Of a stretch of 64,000 bases of DNA, positions 8,901-17,165 are shown one piece after another. Position 1 is the stretch's first letter. Each line of letters opens with the position of its first letter. Position numbers and translations under genes: made by a program. The DNA comes from Variovorax flavidus (lineage in GTDB: Bacteria > Pseudomonadota > Gammaproteobacteria > Burkholderiales > Burkholderiaceae_C): positions 248,001-312,000 of the forward strand of contig NZ_JASZYE010000004.1 in the NCBI RefSeq assembly GCF_030317145.1. Reading direction: 5' to 3'. The notes below the pieces were generated by a model. The model saw only the letters and a program-made list of their open reading frames with translations, was not told where the DNA came from and did no database searches.

Positions 8901-9203
8901 GACGGTTTCTTCGATCTCGAGAATGCCGATCGCGAGCATGCCGGGTCGGTCTCCGGAACGCAAGTGTTCGTCACGCAATGCGCCGAGGACCCCGCCGGCG
9001 CCATCAACTGGAATCGCATCCATTGAACTCAGCAAATGGCAGCCCAGAGGTCCTGAGTAGGACTGCAGCGCCCGCGCCCTAAAGCCCTCCGGCCGGCGCC
9101 TCGAACGTGGCCTAGGGTCGATCCGCGCCCCCATCGGCCGCGTACGCAAACGATGACAACCGGCGCCATGCCCCGTGCTGCAGGCAGCGCCAACATCCGA
9201 AAA
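8901..9203. other. Gap upstream of TIR gene B
   Basis: The TIR B frame stays open to 9149, but residues before 8900 have no counterpart in the paralog and turn Arg/Ser-rich. I see no other gene. The promoter for TIR B and the downstream genes may lie here; no clear sigma-70 elements were found. Confidence 0.4.
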
Positions 9204-9680
9204 TCAGTCCTGCTCAAGCTTCGTCAGGTCCTCGACGTCGGCGAGGTCCGAAAGCAGCCCGGCGTAGTGCGTCAGCACCACCTGAAGCTCGGCCAATTCG
9301 GCTCGGAAGCGCTCGCGCTGCTTCGAATCGTCGAACGCGCCGGCGAGCGAGGGCTTGTGCCAATAGGCGGTGAACGGCCGCACCTTCTGGTTCAGCACGA
9401 CGATCGCGATCTTGGCGAACTTGTCGGCATGGCGCCGGCCGGGTTCCTTCAGGATCTCGCGCGTGATCGCGAACAGGCTATGCACCGATGCGAGCGCGGC
9501 CGCTTCGTCACCGTGTTCGGCCGGCAGCGCCTGGGTCGTAATGCGCGTCAGCAGCTCGACGTACATCGACCACGCGGCGTCCCGGTCCTGGTCGTTGGCC
9601 TGGAACTCGGCGTCGAGGAAGCCGGCGCTGATCTTCAGCTTGGTCAGGCTCCACTTGTCGAGTAGTTCACGCAGCTTCAT
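9204..9680 (-). CDS. Conserved 158-residue protein of the TIR cluster
   Basis: A soluble alpha-helical protein that begins MKLRELLDKWSLTKLKI and carries WSMYVELLTRITTQ and RPFTAYWHKPSLAGAF. The style matches a conserved family of unknown function that I recall near TIR genes, but I cannot name it. GGAGG lies eight bases before the ATG. It sits between the TIR-like gene at 9796-11229 and TIR gene B, on the same strand. It may be an adaptor, inhibitor or trigger sensor for the TIR proteins; this is inference from position only. There is no membrane segment or catalytic motif. Confidence 0.65.
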   Translation of the reverse strand: MKLRELLDKWSLTKLKISAGFLDAEFQANDQDRDAAWSMYVELLTRITTQALPAEHGDEAAALASVHSLFAITREILKEPGRRHADKFAKIAIVVLNQKVRPFTAYWHKPSLAGAFDDSKQRERFRAELAELQVVLTHYAGLLSDLADVEDLTKLEQD

Positions 9681-9705
9681 CGCGCAGCCCTCCAGTGTAC
9701 TGAAG

Positions 9706-9727
9706 CAAATTCAGTATATATAGTATC
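9706..9727 (-). promoter_or_regulatory. AT-rich island, possible promoter
   Basis: A 20-base AT-rich patch in very GC-rich surroundings. On the minus strand it contains TATACT, a fair -10 match, 26 to 47 bases upstream of the 158-residue gene. No good -35 is visible, so this is only a candidate start of a sub-operon. Confidence 0.25.
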
Positions 9728-9795
9728 GACGCCATGCGGTGCGTCGGGCCCGCTTTGCGGGCGGGGCTGCTTGCGCGATATGGTCACGATCTGCC

Positions 9796-11229
9796 TCATC
9801 GATCCAGCCCCGCAGCCTGAGAATCCAGGAACTCGAACGTCAGCGGTGCCCGCTCGAGTTCGGCGCGCAACTGGGCGACGAGATCACGCTCCGCTCCGAG
9901 CGCCCCCGTGGTCAGGCGTGAACGCCACACACCCGGACTGCGGGGCCGCGCACGCGTGAGCAGGTCGCGTGCGGCCTGGCTGGTGGGGTGAAGCCGAACG
10001 CGCAAGGTTCGCACGCCTCGACCCAGACCGTGGTCGACGTAGCGCACGAAGCAGGCCTCGACCAAGGGATTGATTTCGGCCAACCTACCGCGACGGGCCA
10101 GCAGAAGGCCGAGGTAGGCAAGGTCCTCGGGCGCTTTGCACCCCAGGCCGGCCGGGGTCATGGTCTCTTCCACAAGCGTCACGATGTCCAGCTCGACCGG
10201 CGATGGAGCGAAAAGCCAATCCCTGACCAGCGCTTCCTCGAAGCCGAGCATGAACTCGAGCGCGGCACGCACGGGGTTGGGATCGACGTCCCGGGGATGA
10301 AAGCTGCTGCTCAATACGTCTTGGTAGGCACTCCACAGGCGCGGGGGACTGACCTGCACGAAAGGATGCTCCCCGGCCAGCAGGCGGGCTCGGTCCCGCG
10401 CAAAGCCGAGCGTGGCCTGTTCGTAGGTCTCCTGCATCACGCGCGCAGCCTCCGCGTCGGGGACCAGCGGCGAAGCGGCGCGCTCGGGCATGTACAGAGG
10501 GCGATCGCCGGCAAGAGCTTCGAGATCGACAAACACGTTGCGCCCGAAGCCTCTGCCGCCGGCGTCCCTGGCAGACACCAGGGTTTCGGCGACGCACCAG
10601 GCGCGACTGGCATATTGGTCGCCGCCGAAACGCAGCGCCACGAGCGTGGCGCTGTCGATCAGCGTGTCGAGCTGTCGCAGCGTCGTTTGCAACTGGCCCC
10701 GCTCATTGTCGGACTGCGGCGCCTGTGGCACGGAACAGTAGTCGATCCAGACGCCGATGCGTGTGGCCAGCCACGCCGCAAAGGCATCGCTCCGTGGGCC
10801 GAGTTCGCCCGCCATACGGTCAATCTCGGCGCGCCGCAGCTGCCCTGGCATGAGGGCAGCTTCCATCGGTTCGAGATCGAGAATGCGCAACGCGATGGTG
10901 AGGGCCTGAAGGGAGCCCTCGATGGCCAAGTCGGGCATGAAGATGTCGCGCTCGTCCTTCCGCAGGAATGCCACACCTACCCAACGCGCGATCAGGCGGA
11001 CGAGCTTCTGCAGGGCGCGCAGCTGCCTCGCTTGAGGGTCGGGGTGATCACACGCCTCCCAGCGGTGGGAGATGAACAGGACACACAGCGGTGGTCGATC
11101 CCGCTCGAACCAATGCGCGACGTCGCGAAACTGCTGATGTCGAGCGAGGCGCTCGAGCCCGAAGAAGTCGGCTGCCGACGCGATTCGAAACTGCTTGGTC
11201 AGATCGGATCCGATCGTCACTGTAGACAC
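9796..11229 (-). CDS. Divergent TIR-like protein, first gene of the cluster
   Basis: A 477-residue soluble protein with a TIR-like fold split by insertions: VLFISHRWEA (50-59), HPDP (62-65), VWIDYCSVPQ (160-169) and RAWCVAE (209-215), where Glu215 occupies the position of the TIR catalytic glutamate. The SHRW and DYCSVPQ signatures belong to a long-insert TIR-like branch rather than classical TIR. The C-terminal half (260-477) is helical and of unknown family. The start is GTG; AGAGG eight bases before a second GTG at 11220 makes that an equally good start. No other gene of the cluster precedes it. It could be an effector or an NAD-processing enzyme. Confidence 0.7.
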   Translation of the reverse strand: MSTVTIGSDLTKQFRIASAADFFGLERLARHQQFRDVAHWFERDRPPLCVLFISHRWEACDHPDPQARQLRALQKLVRLIARWVGVAFLRKDERDIFMPDLAIEGSLQALTIALRILDLEPMEAALMPGQLRRAEIDRMAGELGPRSDAFAAWLATRIGVWIDYCSVPQAPQSDNERGQLQTTLRQLDTLIDSATLVALRFGGDQYASRAWCVAETLVSARDAGGRGFGRNVFVDLEALAGDRPLYMPERAASPLVPDAEAARVMQETYEQATLGFARDRARLLAGEHPFVQVSPPRLWSAYQDVLSSSFHPRDVDPNPVRAALEFMLGFEEALVRDWLFAPSPVELDIVTLVEETMTPAGLGCKAPEDLAYLGLLLARRGRLAEINPLVEACFVRYVDHGLGRGVRTLRVRLHPTSQAARDLLTRARPRSPGVWRSRLTTGALGAERDLVAQLRAELERAPLTFEFLDSQAAGLDR

Positions 11230-11320
11230 CTCTTCGAGCTAGCGCGCAGCAAATTGAAACCAACGCAATCTGGGGAGCGGACGCTGGGTCACGAACGTCG
11301 GACGAATGTACACCTCGCCA

Positions 11321-11809
11321 TCATCGGAGGTTCGCTCTTTCAGGCAAAGGACTCGCCGGCTTCCCCCAGCTATCGCCCGGAGGGACGCATCTCGGACTGG
11401 CAGAGTCTCGGGTACCTGCCCACCAACTCGTGGGCCCGCGACTCACCGGGAGCGCGATCCCGTGAGCCTGTCGCAGTGTTGATGCTGGTAGCAGTGCGAG
11501 CATGGCCAGGCGCGGCGCCAGGAAGCTGCCGGTGGCCATGCGATCCTTGCCGTATGCCTTATCATCGTCGTAAGCCGCATCGATGTGCCGCATGGTCAGC
11601 TTCATAGGTGTACCAAGAAGCTGATGCTCGCGACGCATGATGCGATAGGCTTGTTTGAAGATGCGGCGCACAAACTTCCGCAAACCAAACGTGTATCGAT
11701 GGATGGTGCTCGCATGCGCGTCGAAGTCGATGTCGACCACGCCCAAGACAACCGCAATGTCATCTAATAGGCCGCGAAACGCTGGATCGTCGAACGCATC
11801 GGGAAGCAT
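11321..11809 (-). CDS. Hypothetical protein coupled to a small membrane protein
   Basis: A 162-residue protein without a recognised family. Its start codon overlaps the stop of the upstream membrane-protein gene in a TGATG arrangement, the classic sign of translational coupling, which is the main reason to accept it. Residues 1-100 look protein-like, with a basic helical middle (RKFVRRIFKQAYRIMRREH). The last 50 residues are Pro/Ser/Arg-rich and may reflect decay or a frameshift. It lies upstream of the TIR cluster on the same strand and could be part of an extended transcript. Confidence 0.4.
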   Translation of the reverse strand: MLPDAFDDPAFRGLLDDIAVVLGVVDIDFDAHASTIHRYTFGLRKFVRRIFKQAYRIMRREHQLLGTPMKLTMRHIDAAYDDDKAYGKDRMATGSFLAPRLAMLALLPASTLRQAHGIALPVSRGPTSWWAGTRDSASPRCVPPGDSWGKPASPLPERANLR

Positions 11810-12057
11810 CACAATCGGCTCCGACAGCAGCCTAGGCTATCTCTCGCAGCACGCACCATGCCAACGACATTGCGCTCCTGCGGTGACAGCCGAAGGATGA
11901 TCGGTCTTAGGAAGCTCGTGGCCGACGCGAGGAGCAGCATACCGAGGAGCAACCAAGCCACACACGCCCAGATGATGGCAGCGGCCACTCGATTGCTGGT
12001 CGCCGCTCCGAGAATGAGGCCAGCAGCGCAGGCAAGTAGGAGAGCGGTTCGTTCCAA
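11809..12057 (-). CDS. Small membrane protein, two predicted TM helices
   Basis: An 82-residue protein read from a TTG codon. It has two hydrophobic segments, TALLLACAAGLILGAATS and VAAAIIWACVAWLLLGMLLL, separated by a short polar turn, and a basic tail. It is coupled (TGATG overlap) to the downstream 162-residue protein. The pair resembles a membrane-anchor plus soluble-partner arrangement, but no family is recognised. Confidence 0.4.
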   Translation of the reverse strand: MERTALLLACAAGLILGAATSNRVAAAIIWACVAWLLLGMLLLASATSFLRPIILRLSPQERNVVGMVRAARDSLGCCRSRL

Positions 12058-12177
12058 ATCTATGTTCCAGAAAAGGCGTTTGGTGAAGGTCGGCTGAAGT
12101 CAGAACGCACCTTCAGCACGCCAAGCGCAGCAAATTGAGGGTGCATGACGAACTTACGGTTTTGGCCGCTTGGCGTC

Positions 12178-12468
12178 CTAGCCCCGATTCTTCAGGAGCT
12201 TGACGCACGTTGCAGTTGCCTCGCCTAGATTCGTTGGCACCTTTGGTACTGGTGGACGAAGGGCGTCATCGAGACAGTTGCGTATTGCGGTGGCATTGCA
12301 CCGAGACGACCCGCAAGAGCCGGAGGCGTTGCTAGCCCATGCGGCTCTCTCAGAAGAACTTGCGCCAGGCCAAACAGAAGCGGGGTCTTGCGCATTGAGC
12401 GGCGCTGCATGTGCACTGGTGACTAGCAGCACAAGCAACAAACACGTCGAAGAAAGGCGTGCAAGCAT
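12178..12468 (-). CDS. Small secreted cysteine-containing protein
   Basis: A 96-residue protein with a clear signal peptide: a basic start, the hydrophobic run STCLLLVLLVTSAHA and an AHA cleavage site. The mature part contains four cysteines (SGSCGSSRC, NCLDD, ATCVK) that could form two disulfides in the periplasm. AAGGAAG precedes the ATG at good spacing. No family is recognised and its position in the island offers no functional hint. Confidence 0.5.
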   Translation of the reverse strand: MLARLSSTCLLLVLLVTSAHAAPLNAQDPASVWPGASSSERAAWASNASGSCGSSRCNATAIRNCLDDALRPPVPKVPTNLGEATATCVKLLKNRG

Positions 12469-13248
12469 GATCTTCCTTTTCGTTTGAGCCTAGACGATTG
12501 GGTCACCATTCTCCCGAATTGAGAACGCCCGCTGGCAGTCGGCTCCTGGCCGGGACTGCCTGTTCGTCAAATTCGCCGTTAGCGGTCCTCGGCCAACCGA
12601 GCGATCACGCCGAAGGTCAGCTACCAGGCACGGCCGCGAATAGGTTCTCGCGGCCATCAGCCGACGCTGTCGATGTCGTCAAGAAGGGGCAAGCGGTAGG
12701 GTCGGTGGCGACGCTTGTGCTCGAGGAATTGGGTATTCACGCAAAGCCCGCGTGAGCCTATTTATCCCAGACAAGATCATCCCTGCGACCACGCTCACGC
12801 AACACGTGAGCCGCACGTAATACAAGTCGAAGCCCCCAATGGCTCGTGGGCGCCCAGGTACTTTGTTTGCCCTGAAGTAACCGCGTCAAAACAAGTCCAA
12901 AGTCTTCGCCACGTCGACTGACCGCAACCAGCCAGTCTGGAGAGCAAACGTAGAGGTCGAGTCCGCGAACTTCGTCTGCAATCTAGCTCTGACCGGACAG
13001 TCGACCCAGCAGTTCGGATCGCCTGCTCCGTGCCCTGAACGGTTATGGGCAGGGCAAAGAGGCAGGCGCTCGGGAACCAAGATCGCCTTGATCTGTGATC
13101 TCCGTGAAATGACCCGAGTCGCGCCCTACTGAACAAGAAATCCCCAATCAAGAGGACGCACTCGAGAGACGGCGGGGATAAAAGTGCACGCAGCCAAGCG
13201 GTAGCGCTGGGATGCTATGCCTCATCGGACCAGACCCTGGAGGTTGCT
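12469..13248. other. Gap without a convincing gene
   Basis: About 780 bases in which every open frame is short, lacks a ribosome binding site and has Ser/Arg-rich composition. No repeat or terminator was recognised. It is less GC-rich than the flanking core genome, as expected for island DNA. Confidence 0.45.
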
Positions 13249-13482
13249 ATGAAAGTCGTGGAACTCCGTACCACGCAATTGACGGTACTCGCGATCGCCG
13301 GCCTCGTTGGCCCGGGTGGGGCTTTCGCGGGGCCTCTCGACGCGGCGCTTCCGGAGACGTACTGCGCAGGTTTCCAGAAGATTGACACGACAAACCCTGT
13401 CTCTGGTTGTGCGCAAACTGGAATGCGGGCCAATACAAGACCTGGATGCCGAGGGGCACATTCGTTGAATTGTGCGAGCTGA
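13249..13482 (+). CDS. Small secreted protein, possibly frameshifted
   Basis: A 77-residue frame with GGAGG five bases before the ATG and a signal-peptide-like start (hydrophobic LTVLAIAGLV, cleavage after AFA). After about residue 52 the composition becomes less protein-like. At the same point another frame (from a TTG at 13407) reads CANWNAGQYKTWMPRGTF, which looks more like real protein. A one-base shift near 13400 would join the two. It could be a broken gene or two overlapping short genes. Confidence 0.4.
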   Translation: MKVVELRTTQLTVLAIAGLVGPGGAFAGPLDAALPETYCAGFQKIDTTNPVSGCAQTGMRANTRPGCRGAHSLNCAS

Positions 13483-13508
13483 TCTACCGCACGCCAAGGA
13501 TTCGTTCT

Positions 13509-14906
13509 ATGACAAGCCCTCATGTCCCAACTGAACCGCCTAGCCAAGAACCACAACGCGCAAGTTCGGATTTGCTCAGTGGCGTCACCCGACTGGCCGC
13601 AATCGCAGGAGCCTTAGTCGCGGTTGGCCAGTCGGCCTCCACGTGGATCGACGGCATGTTCAAGGCGGATGCGGAGCGAGAGAGGACCCAGCGCGAGATC
13701 GCCCTTGCCGACATAAAAGAACGCAGCGCTTTGGCCGAGAGCTACCTTAAGCTCATCCTAGCGAAGGACACGCCAAACGATGGCCGTGCCATCCTCTACA
13801 GCGCCTTAGGCCAACTCAAAGGGCACCCGCTGCAAAACTGGGCACAGCACCGCTATGAACAGTACGTCAAGTTCAATACCGACCTGGCCGATGCCTACAA
13901 GGCCAGAGTGGATGCAACGCAGGTGGCGGATGAAGCCGACGGCCAGATCCGTGCACTGGAAGCAGACATCCAGACACTGAACGTGCAGATCTTGCTGGCG
14001 ATGGACAATCCACCGGTGGCGGCCAGCTTGCAGAAGCAGAGAATCGAGAAGTCGGGCGCCTTGGCGCGGGCTCAGGCTGCGCGCTCGGTAGCTAAGCTGA
14101 CTGTTCAAGCTGCGGTGGTCACAATAGATCGAAGCAGTCAAATTGATCCGGCCATTCGCGCCGCTTCGGCACAGCCAAGCCCAGCAGCGGCTATTCGCTC
14201 TATTACGGAGCGCGTGGATGCTCAATTTCTGATGAGGTATTTTCCGCCGCAAGCGCAGGCCAATGTGGCAGTCAACGCACCGTTTCTTCGGGCCGCCTTG
14301 CAGGAATTCAGTATTTCCGATGCACGCATGGTGGCCGCGATCGTTGCCACCATCGTTGTGGAGACGCCGCTCTTTGAGATCTATGAGGAACCGGAGTCCA
14401 TGGCCCAGCGCTATGAGGGCAAGCTTGGCAACGTGAACGCTGGCGACGGCGTGAAGTTTCGGGGACGTGGCTCATTGGGACTGACCGGCCGGTCGAACTA
14501 TGCGCGGACCAGCGAACGCCTGGGCTTAGGCACTCGTCTTATCGATTCACCTGACGACGCTAAAAGTCCAGAAGTTGCCTCCCGAATTTTGGTCTCCTGG
14601 TTCGCTGACCGAGACGCGCGCTTTTCGCAGGCCCTCCAGAACGACGATGTGGCTAGCGCTCGTCGGCTGATATCCGGAGGAACACGACAAGTCGAACGGT
14701 TCGAAACCGTATACCGCAAAGTTTTGGCAGGCCTGTCAGAAGGTACGACAGGGACTCCAGCGCCCGTTCCCAAAACAGGGCCGGTCGCCATGGGAACAGT
14801 TCCAGCCCGCCCCTTAACTACGACGGCTCCCGCATCGAGCACTCCGTCGCCCCTCCGGTCCAGTACGCCAACCACCAAAGAACAAAGCTCCACGGCCGCG
14901 AACTGA
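13509..14906 (+). CDS. Membrane-anchored GH19-like chitinase/muramidase
   Basis: A 465-residue protein. A short N-terminal hydrophobic segment (about 26-42) is followed by a long charged coiled-coil region (55-205), then a glycoside hydrolase family 19-like domain (about 235-410). The domain shows AAIVATIVVETPLFE with Glu285 at the usual general-acid position, and GVKFRGRGSLGLTGRSNYAR (315-334), the substrate-cleft signature of GH19 chitinases and phage endolysins. The C-terminus is a Pro/Thr/Ser-rich tail. The ATG at 13509 is chosen because the domain architecture begins there, although the frame is open further upstream. It probably cleaves peptidoglycan or chitin-like glycans and may act as a lysin. 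It could be a phage remnant or an antibacterial effector. Confidence 0.65.
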   Translation: MTSPHVPTEPPSQEPQRASSDLLSGVTRLAAIAGALVAVGQSASTWIDGMFKADAERERTQREIALADIKERSALAESYLKLILAKDTPNDGRAILYSALGQLKGHPLQNWAQHRYEQYVKFNTDLADAYKARVDATQVADEADGQIRALEADIQTLNVQILLAMDNPPVAASLQKQRIEKSGALARAQAARSVAKLTVQAAVVTIDRSSQIDPAIRAASAQPSPAAAIRSITERVDAQFLMRYFPPQAQANVAVNAPFLRAALQEFSISDARMVAAIVATIVVETPLFEIYEEPESMAQRYEGKLGNVNAGDGVKFRGRGSLGLTGRSNYARTSERLGLGTRLIDSPDDAKSPEVASRILVSWFADRDARFSQALQNDDVASARRLISGGTRQVERFETVYRKVLAGLSEGTTGTPAPVPKTGPVAMGTVPARPLTTTAPASSTPSPLRSSTPTTKEQSSTAAN

Positions 14907-15420
14907 TACGTCCCGAAGGCTTGCACGAGCTTAGCGACAAAGCGAACGTGCCTTAAGGTGGCATGCGCTTCCGTGATGCTCTACTTCTTGCAAGGATGGC
15001 ATTTTCCTCCCCGTCGTTCCCGAAGCATCGACCACTGCACGTTGGAGCCGTGCCCAGTGCAATGTTTGACCAGGGCTGAGACTTACCGCTTTGCAGCGTA
15101 AGCAGACTTCCAGGGAGGCAAGCACGGAAGACTGCAAGCTGGCGCTCTACGGACATTTAGTGGCGTTCAGCGCCGGGCCCAAGCCCGCATGATTTCTTTG
15201 ACCATCACATTCTCCAGATCCGGAAATATCGGAGCAGGCGTCAGCTGCGCCAGCGTCCCGCATGTCGTCAGGAGATGTCCGTTCTACGTCCGGGCAAATG
15301 CTGGGAAGCCTTCATACCACCGCGCATATTCTTCGTCGGGTGGCGATCCGTTCGCAATCTCGATGGCCGGCTTGATGTAGCTTCGGATTGCGCGCTGACC
15401 CGTTCGCCACGGTGAAAGCG
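14907..15420. other. Gap without a convincing gene
   Basis: About 500 bases with only short, poorly supported frames on either strand. A minus-strand frame ending at 15284 reads protein-like over its last 30 residues (YIKPAIEIANGSPP and following) and may be a remnant. No terminator or repeat was recognised. Confidence 0.4.
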
Positions 15421-15597
15421 ATGCTGGTCGAGCGGCGAAGAATGGAGAGCGAGTTCCTACAAGGGATGCTGGAAGACTTCCGGGAAAGGATGCGAATGCT
15501 CCGGGTGATGGGCGACGACCTCGATGCATCAATTCAGAGGTCCCACGGGCATGTCAAAGACATTCTCCAGTCTTTCGACCAAAGGCGGACGCAATGA
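15421..15597 (+). CDS. Small helical protein upstream of the M41-like peptidase
   Basis: A 58-residue, strongly charged helical protein (LVERRRMESEFLQGMLEDF at the start). The ATG at 15421 follows GGTGA at reasonable spacing; a TTG at 15388 would add 11 residues. Its stop overlaps the next start in ATGA, so it is translationally coupled to the HExxH protein and may be its partner or regulator. No family is recognised. Confidence 0.5.
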   Translation: MLVERRRMESEFLQGMLEDFRERMRMLRVMGDDLDASIQRSHGHVKDILQSFDQRRTQ

Positions 15598-16052
15598 CGA
15601 CGCGAATCTCTTCCGTTGCATTGCACGAAAGCGCACATGCAGTGATCGCATGGATTTTTCGAGCCACCGTGAACCGGATCGAAGTCGGCGCGAATCCGTG
15701 CTGCATCTATTCCAAAGACCTGATGGCGGTAGAGGTCCACGATCCGGAGGAGCTGGTCCACGTGATGCGCGAGCGGCTGATCCTGATTGCCCTCGCCGGC
15801 GATGCCGGAGAAGGCATTCCGCATAGGGGCCACGGCCCGGACCATGCGCGAGCGTGGGGGTTGATCACCGAAGACACGCCGGGGTTCTATGCGAGGGCTC
15901 GGCTCGACTGGCTTATGTGGCTTTCGAGAGAACTGGTGGAACGCCACCGCGAAGCGGTCAACCGTGTGGCAGTCGCGCTCGATGTCCGTGGTTCGCTGAA
16001 CCGGGGCGAGTTCCTCAAACTTGTTGCATCGGATCAACATCGGTCGACTTAG
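15594..16052 (+). CDS. M41 (FtsH-like) peptidase-domain protein, stand-alone
   Basis: A 152-residue protein whose start contains LHESAHAVIAWIF, an HExxH zinc motif (His11, Glu12, His15) in the context typical of the M41 peptidase domain of FtsH. A second region, IALAGDAGEGIPHRGHGPDH, corresponds to the part of M41 that supplies the third zinc ligand. There is no AAA+ ATPase domain, so this is a stand-alone or degenerate peptidase that may act on a specific substrate. It is coupled by ATGA overlap to the small helical protein. Stand-alone M41-like proteins are common in mobile elements; the substrate is unknown. Confidence 0.6.
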   Translation: MTTRISSVALHESAHAVIAWIFRATVNRIEVGANPCCIYSKDLMAVEVHDPEELVHVMRERLILIALAGDAGEGIPHRGHGPDHARAWGLITEDTPGFYARARLDWLMWLSRELVERHREAVNRVAVALDVRGSLNRGEFLKLVASDQHRST

Positions 16053-16102
16053 CCGGCACTCGGCGCACGGTCCAGGTGGCCACCGCCACTTAGACTGGCT
16101 CC

Positions 16103-16543
16103 ATGCACATTCTCGGCCCCGGCAGACCCGCGTTCCTTGAGTTCCTCCGAAACCTGACACCGATGGTGCTCTTGGCGTCGATCGCGTTCGTCACGTGGGC
16201 ACAACTTGATTTCCGCGTCGATCTCGACAACTGGAAGACCACGATGGTGTTCTGGATCTGCTTCATCACCGCCGCGCTATCCATCGCCGCGAACATGATT
16301 GGCTTTCTGGAGAAAGCTGTCGCGTTCCCGTTGGGACTAGAACGGGGGATTCGAAGGCTCCGTTTTCGCGGGCATTCGGACCCGCTCCTTGTCGGCGCCC
16401 TATTCAAGATGGCATTGCGTGCGAAGCCTGCCGTGGTTGCCGAAGCGGTCATCGCAGTCGTCGTTATCTACGGCGCGATGATCGCTTCCATCATGTCAGC
16501 CAGCAGTGTCGCGCTGACGGCGCTCAAGAACGGCGTGAGGTAG
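16103..16543 (+). CDS. Membrane protein of unknown function
   Basis: A 146-residue protein with three to four hydrophobic segments (about 20-33, 48-66, and 110-135 with AVIAVVVIYGAMIASIM) and a basic loop. The 50-base gap to the M41-like peptidase suggests co-transcription. Its 3' end overlaps the convergent GIY-YIG-like gene by 20 bases. No family is recognised. Confidence 0.55.
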   Translation: MHILGPGRPAFLEFLRNLTPMVLLASIAFVTWAQLDFRVDLDNWKTTMVFWICFITAALSIAANMIGFLEKAVAFPLGLERGIRRLRFRGHSDPLLVGALFKMALRAKPAVVAEAVIAVVVIYGAMIASIMSASSVALTALKNGVR

Positions 16544-17153
16544 CCAACTTCTCTCGGCTCGCCGCCGGCTTGTTGAAGAGTTCGTCAAATGCTTCCTCTG
16601 CAAGCTGCCGCACAGGTCGAGAGCTTCCTCGCATCGGATGAACGAGAACTAGCCATTGGTACCCTGAGTAAGGCTCTTGGTTCACGTTTATGCCGCTTGC
16701 TCCGCCTGGCTCAAGCTTGAGGCAATGAGGCCAGTAGTCCTCGTGATACTGCTTCCCGGGGTTCTTCAGTCTGTAGGCATCTGCGCGCTCGTGGTAGGTC
16801 GAGTGATAGCGCGAATTTGACAAATGACTCATGACCCGTTGGCGAGTCTTGGTGCATTCGCCGCGGTAGACAGCTCGAAGATCGGGCGTGTGCAGGCGGC
16901 AAGTGTTCTCTTGGACCGGATAGTTGGTCAGAAGTATGTAGAAGCCCTCGCTGCTGACAATCTTGTCAATGTCTGAATCACTGGTGATTTCATGGCGCTT
17001 TAGAGGCGACCCGATGTTGACGGAGGATGCCTCTGGAACTCTTTCTCCTTCGTAGATTCTCCGGAATGCAGCCTTGAAGTCATCTTTGATGCGATTGCCG
17101 ACTACTTGCGTTGCATGGTTCAAGTCATGCTTCATCTTCACAACGTCATACAC
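16524..17153 (-). CDS. GIY-YIG-like nuclease-domain protein
   Basis: A 209-residue protein. The centre reads GFYILLTN, then LRAVYRGECTKTRQRVMSHL, which resembles the GIY-(10)-YIG strand pair followed by the Arg-containing helix of GIY-YIG endonucleases. The match is by motif only and the canonical Tyr-Ile-Gly is YRG here. It lies 12 bases after the EVE-HNH gene on the same strand, so the two are probably one operon. Together they would form a two-nuclease module against modified or foreign DNA. Confidence 0.55.
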   Translation of the reverse strand: MYDVVKMKHDLNHATQVVGNRIKDDFKAAFRRIYEGERVPEASSVNIGSPLKRHEITSDSDIDKIVSSEGFYILLTNYPVQENTCRLHTPDLRAVYRGECTKTRQRVMSHLSNSRYHSTYHERADAYRLKNPGKQYHEDYWPHCLKLEPGGASGINVNQEPYSGYQWLVLVHPMRGSSRPVRQLAEEAFDELFNKPAASREKLATSRRS

Positions 17154-17165
17154 GCGGAACTTCTC

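Noticed and set aside
15284-15532. Minus-strand 82-codon frame
   Set aside because: The last 30 residues look protein-like, but most of it overlaps the better supported small gene at 15421 and there is no ribosome binding site; at most a remnant.
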